From contig OX352763.1 in NCBI GenBank assembly GCA_947095585.1, forward strand, positions 41,342,010 to 41,406,009: DNA of 64,000 nt, in the 5' to 3' direction. The first letter of the stretch is position 1. Each line of letters begins with the position of its first letter. The translations under genes were made by a program, and so were the position numbers. The stretch is from Nephrocerus scutellatus. Its lineage: Eukaryota; Arthropoda; Insecta; Diptera; Pipunculidae. Shown piece after piece: positions 34,467 through 46,000 of this stretch. Under the pieces are notes generated by a model, which searched no databases, had not been told where the DNA came from, and worked only from the letters and a program-made list of their open reading frames with translations.

Positions 34467-37400
34467 GTGAGGTAAGTATCGAAAACTTTTCCCCAAAACC
34501 AAGCGTGCAAGGGCTCAAGCCGCTTGCAAAAAGAACAACAAAAGTTTTAACATTGTGCTCTTGTTTCGTCTTTTCTTCCGCTTTCTACAAAAATAATTGG
34601 ACCAAATGCAGTACACAAATTATTTTAACCAGCATTGACGATTTTAGAGGTAATTATCCAACTTCTTAGTTTTTTTGTAGATTTAGAAATTAGCAGCTTA
34701 TAATTTTAGCGAATTTTAAATTAATGCTTTATTTTCCATTACATATTTTGTTGTGCTTTCTAGACATCGCTGAAACACAAAACAATTTGCAAATTGTCCC
34801 TGCTTGGCTTCAACATACTTATCACACGATGATATCTTGACTTTATTAATCCTAAGTTTCACTTAGAGTATTTCACATAGAAATGTTTTAAGTTAGTTTG
34901 CATGTGTTTGCTTGAGAGTTCGTTTTGACTGAACAAAAAAAAAAACAAAAATTAAAATTATTAATTGAGTATTTGTTTCTCTTACAGAAAAAGGCGGCAG
35001 CTCCTGCGCCGGCTCCCGCACCAGCTGCTGCCCCTGCTGCTGCACCCGCTGCTGCACCCGCTGCTGCACCCGCTGCTGCTCCGGCGGCAGCAGCTCCAGC
35101 CGCTGCGGGGGCCAAACCGGCAGCAGCTCCTGCTAAGCCGAAAGATCCGAACGATCCTAAAGTCAAAGTTGAGGAGGTACACAATGAGGCCCTTCTGTGT
35201 GTTTGAATTTGCCGTGTCCATCTCTTCGTTTGTTGCCCGTTGCGTCGACCTCATGTCTTGTCCTATGTGTTATATGAAAATTTTCCTGTCCAGGAATCAT
35301 ATAAATATTCTTACAATGTAATTTCACTTTTAAACGAACTATAGGCTAAGAAGGCTAAGCAAGCCGAAATCGAGCGTAAACGTGCTGAGGTCCGCAAGCG
35401 TATGGAAGAAGCCTCCAAGGCCAAGAAGGCCAAGAAGGGTTTCATGACTCCCGAAAGGAAGAAGAAACTCAGGGTAAGTTTCGCATTGCTTTATTCTTGG
35501 CAACAACCTTTTTAACAACAACTTTTTCCCCTCTTACAGTTGTTGCTTCGCAAAAAAGCTGCTGAGGAGTTGAAGAAAGAACAAGAACGCAAAGCAGCTG
35601 AGCGCAGACGCATTATCGAAGAGAGGTGCGGAAGCCCAAGAAATCTCAGTGACGCCAGTGAAGGTAATTGCTTTTGTTACAAATACTTATTCAAGTCAAT
35701 TCAACCCATTTTCATTAAAATAAAAAAATAATAATAACGATTTTTTAAAAATTAAAACAAATTAGCTTTAGGTCTTAAACATTTTTTTTTAAATCACTCC
35801 CCATCATCCCCCAAATGGGGATACACAAAACACGCTCACTACACCAAGCCAAAAATCTCATTTGAAATAAAGTTTTTGAAGAAAAAAAGAAAGTTGATGA
35901 TCTATTTTTTTTTCAACAATTTTGAATTAAACAATAAACTCAAATACATACAACCAAACCATCTACAGAAACAATTAAAACACTTTGCCGTCAACACTAT
36001 GAAAGGATTAATAAGTTGGAGGAACAGAAATATGATCTTGAATATGTTGTTAAGCGAAAGGATATTGAGGTACACACATAAGCAAACATTTTGAGCCAGA
36101 AAAACGCTTTCCTCTTTTTTTTTTGTTTTTTACTGTCGAACACTTAACAGAATCAAATGAAGTCAAAATATACTTATAACGCTTTTCTTCAAATAAAAAA
36201 GCAAATCTACAAGTTTTCACAGAAATTTTTGGTCTCAGCAACACTTACAACTACAATTTTTGTTTTTCACAGATTTTTTCTATCTTTCTTTATCTTTCTC
36301 TTCTTCTATTTTTTTACTTATAACCTTATCTCTAATATTTGCGCTGAATTTCGCAAAAAAGCAGCACTGATACTATAATAAATTTTGTTATTTGCGATCG
36401 TAAAATATAGTTGCTAGGAATAGAAATTCGGGGAAATCCGGAAAATTGTTTTTTCCATACTTTAAATTTATTTTTTGGGTTTAGTTATATAATATAAAAC
36501 ATAATGATTACGAAAAATTAATCATAAAAGGGACCAAAAAACAATTTTCTCATTCCGTGAGTTTCTACACAATATTTAAGCTTATTGCGGTCTGGTAAAA
36601 CTCAACTAGAAATAATAATACCCAATAAGGTATAAACAATTTAAAGAACGCGAACGTCGCTAGTTTTGAGATCAGATTTTTTCTCGCCTCTCAAAACTTT
36701 TTTGTTATACAACGAATTTTCTTTGAAGTTTTTGAACGAAATAAATAGAGACAATCAAATACCCCTTTCTGTTACAAGTAGTTTAGACAAATGATTTTAT
36801 TTCTGTTAAATTTGGGCACAGTAATTGTCACCTAAATATTTTTTACAATATACATATAAACACACACTCACACACAAAATGCACTAAGCCTTCACACAAA
36901 TTTTAGTCGCAAACAACATAAAAAAATTAAATGTCTTTTAATTATTTAATTATTTTGGTTGGCAACAGCACAAATGCGTTTTTAAATACGAATATTTAAC
37001 AAAAAGAATATTTAAGAAAAAGAAAAGTCCCCCAACCCTCATGCGAGACGAGACCATAGCGAAACTTAATACTCCAGCGAGGTTTTAATAATAATATTCG
37101 GCGCGACAAATCATTGCGGTCCAAGGCCTAACTTCTCGCGACCATTTGTGTTGCGCATTTATATTTTTGGACACAAATGGAAGGGGACCTACAATTTAAG
37201 GCCGTCTCCGAACGGCGAATTGAGAAGCTTTCCGTGACAAGTTATTACACTCGGAACGTTTGTCACCCATTCGCGAGAGGTGGGACACCGTGAAAAATAC
37301 TGTGTTACTGGGATTCGAACCACGAACCTCCTGCTTAGTAACCACACGCATTTCCACTGGGCCGCGGCAGCCGCACCCAGCTAAATTTTAAACCTCTTTA

Positions 37401-40400
37401 TTCTACTGATCGTTTCAAACAGCTGGCAATGTTATATAAGCTTATTAAAAATAGTATTTTAGAAGTTGGGAAATTATTAATTTATATCGAGTTGTAGAAT
37501 AAATAACCTTCAGCCACTATTTTTGAGTTTCATAGAAATGCCCTACTAGAAGAATATTGTCACAACTCAAAAATTGTTAGGTTAAATCTGTAAAAGGTAG
37601 TATGCCTGAAGGATATCTACGGGTCTGTTTTTTTAATCAACTGTCGGTCGTCTGTCGTGAAATCTTGCGATAAATTTCTAACCCACGTCCCAAAGCCCGA
37701 TTTAATTGAAATTTTGCACACATGTGTCTTTCTGGAGACAACACTTTTTATTAAAATTTGAGAAATAGAAAGGCCACGGGGTCAGGGGCTCCCATACAAA
37801 TATTTTACAAAATTTTACTCGATTTTCTTCAAATTTTAAACACATGTGTATCACTGATGGATAAACCTTTTTGTAAATTTGTTAGAGTGATAGGGCTCTG
37901 AGACCCGTTTGGTGTCCATGTAAATTTTTTTAAAATTAGTCCGATTTTCTTCAAATTTTAACACATACCTATCTCCTATTAGAGAAGAAAAATTTAAATT
38001 TTTATGGGTGGTTTTTTTTACTCTGAAATGAATATCAGAGTAAGGCAGAGTAAGATATAAACTTTTACGAATACTTTTACGCCGTGCAACATTTGCTCGG
38101 TGAACTCCGGGTAACTATACTCTCTCGGGTTAAATAAAAGAATAGACCCAACGTAAAGGTACAATTAAGTCAATGGTACATACAAGTCTTTTAGTAAAAT
38201 TAACCATGAGATAGAGGAAGTGTCGTTGGTCTTATAATCTGATTTTGATGCTACGGCCTGCGAAACAATGTCACTTATGAGTTGGTACAGTAAGAATTGT
38301 GGTGGTTCTATGGAACAGCGACAAATTTCGGAAATATTTTGAGTTTTGACAGTATTATGCAAGAAGTAGAGATAATTTTTCTTTTACCATAAATTATCAT
38401 AACTCAAAATGTGTCTTTTTCTCAATGTAAGATACGAAAATTAAATCCAGTTGTTGTGTTTTTTTGTTACTCGTTGTAACGGAGTCTGTCAAAAATAAAT
38501 TTTTAGTCGGATAATTTCTTTAATTTTTTATTAATTTTATTTTTCCTTCAAAAGTGAAATTTTTATTCCATGACCTTCCCGTTCATTAGTGAGTTTAATA
38601 AAAACAGCCCACATTAATTCAACAAAAGTGACACAACTCAAAATAGCGTTAAGTTGTTGGCGGTAAAAACCGCACCACACGAGTGTTAAACATTTTTACA
38701 TGTTAGATCAAGACTCTTCTGGACTCTTCCCGAGATAGTTGGAAAACAGCCTTTGTCCAGCCCATACCCAAAAAAGGCGAGCCGTCGTCCCCGACCTAAT
38801 GCACTTACATCCATTTTTTCCAAGGTCAAGGAAACGCTGATAAATTTTCAGCTCATAAAATATCTTGAAACCAACGAAATCCTTAGTGACCGGCAGTAGG
38901 GATTTCGTGGGCAACGTTCTACTGGGGATTTGATGGTATATCTGATCGAACAGTGGAACCGGTCTTTGCATCAATATGGAGAAAGCAAAGCTGTTGCACT
39001 CGATATTTCTAAGGCATTTGACAGAGTTTGGCATCAAGCTCTTTTGTCCAAAATGCGTGCTTATGGAGTCGATGATAAGCTGCTTCACTGGATTAGATGC
39101 TATCTTTTGGACCGCTCAATTCAAGTTGTTTTGGACGGTTTGAAGTCTAAAAACATCAGATAAGTGCTGGCGTTCCCCAGGGCTCTGTTTTGTCCCCGAC
39201 ACTCTTTCTTATTAAATTCTCTATATTAACTTCACTTGCCCGTGGGTCGTCGGTCGGTCGTCGGTCGGTCGTCTGTCGTGGATTCTTGCGATCAATTTTT
39301 AACCCACTTCCCATGGCCCGATTTTATTGAAATTTTGCACACTTGCGTATTTCCGGAGACAACACTTTCTATTAAATTTTGAGGCCCCTCGGGCTGCGGG
39401 GTCGGGGGGCTCCCAAACAAAAATTTTAAAAAATTTACCCGATTTTCTTCAAATTTTACACACATGTGTATACCCAATAAACAATACTTTTTCGAAAATT
39501 TGGTAGTGATCGGGTCCCGGGTTCGGCCGCAAGGCCTTATACATTTTTTAAATATCTATACTGGCATCAGATATGCGTCGCCCTTTATGGACTGTGTGCG
39601 GTGTGTGCTGCGCAGTCGGCTGCGCTGCATGGTTTTAGTGGTGGTGGAGAGAGAGAGAGAAATCTTAGCGCACGCACAAATGAACCCAGCAAATGAAACG
39701 AGACATACATGTTTTATGCTTACTTCAACTTACATTTTTATTATATACTGAATTGTATTTTTATTGATGTCGTTTTTTTTGTTGTCGATATCAACTTACA
39801 GATAGAACAACAAGTTTTCACAATATTCTGTCATTTGGCGTTTTCGAAATTAGTTCAGAGCAGTCAAAGAGTTCTCAAGATAAATGTTCGTGTTTCTTAT
39901 TTGCTCAGAGTATGAGCGTGCTCTAAGTTCTCAGAATAAAATGATCTGAGCTTTTTCAATTTTAACATCTGATGTCAAATGTTTGTTTCGATGATTTTCT
40001 CCTACAATAAAAAAAAATGGCCCAGGATCGAGGGGCTCCCATATCAATTTCTGCGATTAGAGAATTTAGATGAAAATTTTTATGGGTTGTTTTTTTTTTA
40101 TTTATGATCTCTTATCTGTGACTTCTAAACCCATTCACTCTTTCGCTGACGACAGCACTATCAGGTTCTCATATAAGTTTGAGGGACGTCCATCCACTTC
40201 TCATGTGGAACTCAAACAACTAAATATGTTAAGTACATTAAATTCTGATCTGGTCAGCATAATAAAATGGGGAGAAAACAATCGAGGGGTAAAATTCTAA
40301 CCCCTCCAAAACCCAATGCTGTCTCTTGTCGTCTAAGCGAATCCTAAATCACATGCCATTATCAATGAATGGCACTTGCATCGAGGAAACTGAAAATCTC

Positions 40401-42989
40401 GCAATTCTCGGTATGTGCGTTAACGACAAGCTTCGTTGGAACGACCACATATTTACCGCCGCCCAAAATGCAGCGAAATATTTATGTTTTCTAGACCAGT
40501 GCAAGAAATATTTCACTTCCTCTGATTTGGCTACTATCTACAAGGCTTTTATTCGCCCTAAATCTGAGTAAAATTTCCATATCTGGTCTGATGCGCCTAA
40601 AACTACCTTGCATCAGGTAGATAGAATACAAAACCGTGCGATAAAACTTATCGGTGACGAAAAAATGGCGAAATCAACAGATTCGCTTGAACAAAGTATG
40701 AACGTTTCATGCTTGTCACTATTTTATCGCTTTTTCCACCAGAATTGCTCAAGAGAAATAGCCAGTTGCATGCCACCTCTCCTTGAATTCAACCGCAATA
40801 CTCGTGGGGCTCTAAATGCTCATCAGTTTACATTTAAGCCTATCTTCGGACGTACAGTAAAGTTCAGGGACTCGTTCTTCAGCCGTACAACTCGTATGTG
40901 GAACGCTCTGTCAAGGTCTGTCTTTCCACATAAGTATGATCCACAGGCATTCAAGACACTAGCTCATAGACATCTCCTCTTTTCTTCTCCTGCTTTTCCT
41001 TAACGCCCACGCTGTGCCAAGCATATAGCCGAGCATTATAAGGGTGTGAACCCCTTTTTCCGTGCGATAATTATAAAAAAAGGTAATTCAGTTAGTTTAG
41101 TTTAGTTTTTCCTCTTAAAGGAAAATTCGCATTTTTGGGTTGAGACAATATTCTTCGAGGAATGCTTATGTAAAATGACGGGATGTTTGAAAAAAAATTG
41201 ACTTGACATCGCAGGGATATGGGGGAAAATAAATTTAAGATACTTTCGCATTTGTGCAGTTCTCTCAAACGGATAGTCTATTCTATCGTTTTGTGCATCA
41301 ACAACATATACATTTTTTTTTTGATTTTTGACAATGTACACTTATACATTTTTTGCATTACAATCTCAAAGCAACAAAACCAAATATTTGTATGTCCTGC
41401 TCCCACCCACAGACACTCTTAGAAAAATCTGTAAAGATTATCACGATAAGATCGGCAAATTGGAAGATAAAAAGTATGACTTTGAGTATGAAGTTGCCAA
41501 AAAGGATTTAGAGGCAAGAAAAGAGTTAAAATGCTTGATTAATTAAAGTACATAGTTGATTTTTGATTTTTGAACTTAATTTTAAATTTTTAAATTAATA
41601 AACGTAGAAGTAAGCCAAATGTAAGCTGGCTATAACAGTAGTCTACTCGTACATTTTTAATCGTAATTATTCACTCATTTCATTAGAATTGAAAATCATT
41701 AAAGTTCACAAAAAAGAAACAACAATTGTTTCTACTCAGTTTTTTGGTAACAAGTTATTTAAAATAGACGTTTGAGACTCTAATAGATATCGCTGTCGTA
41801 CAGTTTTTGTATTGTTATTGGGTGTCGAACGAACCAACAAACAAATGAAAATGACAAAATTATTTGTAAATTGAGAGCGAAAGATAAGGACATTTTACAA
41901 GAAAGAGGAAAATGTTTGCTTTGGAAGTTCATAGTGAACATAACATAAACAAACTTTTATCCACACTTGAGCAAATCAATCTCAATCAATCTCTTTATTA
42001 CCCGCAAGATTCTTTTTCTTTCACTCTCAGTTTTCTTACTACGGTTTAATAAACTTAACATGTAATTGTTATACTTTTGTAAGTAGGTTTACTAAAAACT
42101 TAATTTTTGCTTTATTCGTTTGAATAAAACCTAACAACAACAACCTTCAGCAAACCAAGTAGGAGCAATTATTTTGTTTTTTGAAAGCTTTTACTAAATA
42201 TTATTTTAAGTGTACAAAATTATCGAGAAAACCAAAATTCCTTTTCTTCTTTAAAGTGAAAATTCCATAGGTTTTTACTTCCTCATTCCGCCATAGACAC
42301 CACACATTTATTGTCACTTTTCCTCCACAAACATTTACACAGAAAAAAAACACACAAACGCACACCACCCACCAAACAAGAAGTATTTTTTACAACTTCT
42401 GTATATTTTTTTAATCCTCAAATGAACTCAATTAATTTTACTATAATTTTAAAACTGCATATAATAAAATATGTATAATGTGTATGTGTGTAGCCGAACT
42501 GCAAACAGTATGCAAACAATATTGGCAACGTGTTTATACTTTGGAGGGTGACAAATTTGATTTAGAGCGTATCCAAAAAATGAAGGCATTCGAGGTAAAC
42601 ACAAAATTGCATTCAATCAAATTGCATTTGTTCTACTACTATATACTACTTAACTACATTTTGTTTTTCTATAAATATAAACACAAATATAAATATAAAT
42701 ATACCACCGATCAAGTAATTCAAAAAACAAATATCAACTTATAACTTTCGTTTTTGAAAAACAAGCAAACACACAAAAGAGATGAAATTAATGTATATAT
42801 ATAAAAAATTAAAGTAATGCAGAAAACATAATATAACATAATTTGTTTTTGCCAAAGACAGAATTTTGTAATGTTTATAATTCTAGTTATTTACACAATG
42901 AAAGGAAAATTTTTAATGTAAAATATATACTTGCAAAAAATCATTAATTATTATTTTTTTTTTCTATTATTTTTGACAATTGCTCTGTT

Positions 42990-43020
<31 letters not shown>

Positions 43021-46000
43021 CTATCTCTATTTCTATGATTTTGAATTAATTGGTATACATATTTGTTTATTCCTGATTCTTAGTTTAGATATCTTAAGTT
43101 AGCGATTAATGGTTTGGTTTTTTTTTATTATTAATATATATTTATATTTATAAATATATGTATGTCATATTTATATTTGAAACCAAAATAATTTTTTGAT
43201 CCGTTTAATGACAAATCACCCGCCGCCCCTTTGAGAAGCTTAGCATATGCAATAAATCCACAAACCAAACGAAAAAGATTTTTATGTCTTCTATTGCCAT
43301 ATTAAAATTTTTTTGTGATGAATTTTTTGATAAAATGAACAAATTTTGAACAAATCAAATTAAGCAAAGCGAAGATTTTTCATCCACAAACTGACAACCC
43401 ACCCAGCAGAACACAAAAAGAATTTAGAAAAACACCCATTTCCCATTCTGAAATTTTGTTCGCCTAAAATCATACGGGTCATCTCTCGATTTTATATCAA
43501 AGGCAAAGCTATACAATTACACCACAAACAAAAGGTTCACCACAACGGAAGAATGTTCCAATGTGTCCATATCTATGTACATATATATACATATATATAT
43601 TTAAGAAAATCTATAGTACTCTCTTTATATGTAAAATAAACTAAATTTTTGCAGGCGAATTGCAAGAGATTTGTGAAGAGTATTACGAGCGTATGTATAT
43701 TTGTGAAGGCCAGAAATGGGATCTGGAATACGAAGTCAGGAAAAAAGACTGGGAGGTACTGCAAACAAAAATATGATTCAAATTCAATGTTCCACTTTCA
43801 ATTTAATAATTACAAGCCACATGAACACACTAAGCTATGCTAAGTGCATAGTGTGCAAAAAAAAGAACAAAACAAAGTAAAACTAAAAAAAAAGTCAAAA
43901 ACTGTGTCATTCCAACAGTTAAGAATACCTTAACTACATTCATATCGTATTTGAAAAACGATAAACCAATTATCACCAACCCACACGCATATATATAAAC
44001 CGATTGGTACAAACATAAACAAGCTCCCTGACAAAACTTTCCACCGACTGCCTTCATTTATATTTTATTTCCAATTTCCAAAATGCCACAAAAACAAAAT
44101 GAAACCACCAATCAGCGGGTACTATATTAGTAGTTTGAAACTTCTGAATAATTGTTGCTACAACGTACACTATACAGGGTGTATCCGTTAAGATAGCAAG
44201 TACTAAAAGGGGTGATTCCTTGGTTAATTTCGTGAAAAAAAATCGTATGGGAGGCGGTCTTTTTTAACCCGACCTTTTTTTTGACCTTACATCATTTCAC
44301 ACCCTGTAACACTTGAACGCTTCTAGCTACAAGATCACTGTTGGTCTATTTAGAAAAAAAATTGAATTTTTAAGGTCAAGCAATGTACATTTTTTTAAAT
44401 TATTAAAACAATTACAGTACAATTACAGCCAGTACGCCCAGAACACCAATAATACCAAGTAAACACAGTACAAGAGTTATAGGGTGTGAAGTCATGCAAG
44501 GTCAAAAGTACTTTTTCGTTCATTTTACAAACTTTAATTTTTAACCCTGCTCCTGTTGACCGAATACATAAGTATTTTGAGGTAGATTTGTAGAAAATTG
44601 AATAGGCTTTAATATTGCATTCATCAAATAAATTATACGAGAGCATTTTTCGAAATATTCGCGTTTGAAAAAAAAATTTAAAAAAAAATTTTGAATACGT
44701 TTATATCAGTAATAGATTCAAGAATCTAAAAAAATTAACATTGCTTTACCTCAGAAATTTAATTTTCTTTCAAAATTAAAAGAAGCCTTGTAGCTAGAAG
44801 CTTTTAAGAGTTACATGGTGTAAAGTGATGTCGAAAGTACGTCTCTTCGCATAGGGTGAAAATAGACAACCACCTACAATACGATTTTTTCACAAAATTA
44901 ACCAAGGAATCATCCCTTTAGTATTTTGCCACATTCTCGTAAGCACCCTGTATACATAAGACAGTAAAACGATGCTTATCAGCTCGACATATGGATGGTT
45001 GTAATTCAAACAGAATTAGTTTAAAAGGATTTTAGTTTAACTTTCTTTCTTTTTGTTTTTCGAAAAAGCTTTTTTTGTTTTTTTTTTGTTATTTTTTCCA
45101 CTTTTTCCACTTTTCCATGAAACCTCACAACATTCACACATTACGCCATCACACGCCGAGCACTAACAAATCGTTTGAAAACAAGTTCCATCAAATTCTG
45201 ACTGGTAGAAGCCGAGATATTTGGGTTGGAAAACCGACAAACTTACACAAGCACGTTGAAAATTTTTTAAAACATTTTTAAGCTGCCGAAATATCCTACT
45301 TTATTGGTGTTACATTTAAATTCACTTACTTGTGTCATTTCAGTTCATCAAGTGCATTTATGGTTTTTAAAGTCCAACAAATGGTTACGTATGCGTATAA
45401 AAATGTGTGATGATACACAATGAATCATGAGGTGTAACACTTTTGGTTATACGATTTAATATTTGATCATATTATGATTTGCAAAAACAATCAAATTTGA
45501 CATAATGAGTGCCAGAGTGCTCCTAATACAACCGAACCACAACCGAAAATACTCTATCTCGATGTTGAATTATTAATTTTAAAAACTAAATATAAATGAC
45601 TCAAAATACTGTTTTTCTAAACGCATATTTTGTCAAAAACAAACTTTTATTTATTGTTTTTAAAGCAATTTTCTACTTCATTAAAAAATAATGTTAACCT
45701 TTTTTAAGTTAAACGGACATTCGGAATTTTTCCATATGTGTTTAATTCACAAGATTTGTGATTTCAAATTTATGCACATTTTTTCATTCAACCGAATAGT
45801 ACTTTTGATTGAAGTTTACTCCTTAAGAATCGATTTTCATATATAGAAAAAAAATGGAGTGTGAAATCGAGTGTTAACTTGTTACGCGTTAACTTGTTAT
45901 GCGTTAACAAAAAGTGAAGTCATTAGTTTTTGACCTTTCACATGACCTAGACAGCTGAAATTTTATGAGCTGCTATGTCTCACACAGCATTTTTGACATT

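Noticed and set aside
34472..34477. GTAAGT as the donor of the start-codon exon
   Set aside because: A stronger donor by sequence than GTGAGG at 34,467, but it would leave phase 2 and break the frame with both exon 3 and exon 4.
34888..35254. Long Ala-rich and Ser/Cys-rich minus-strand frames
   Set aside because: They are the reverse-strand reading of the Pro/Ala-coding exon 3 of wupA; the GCTGCTGCACCC repeat stays open in several frames.
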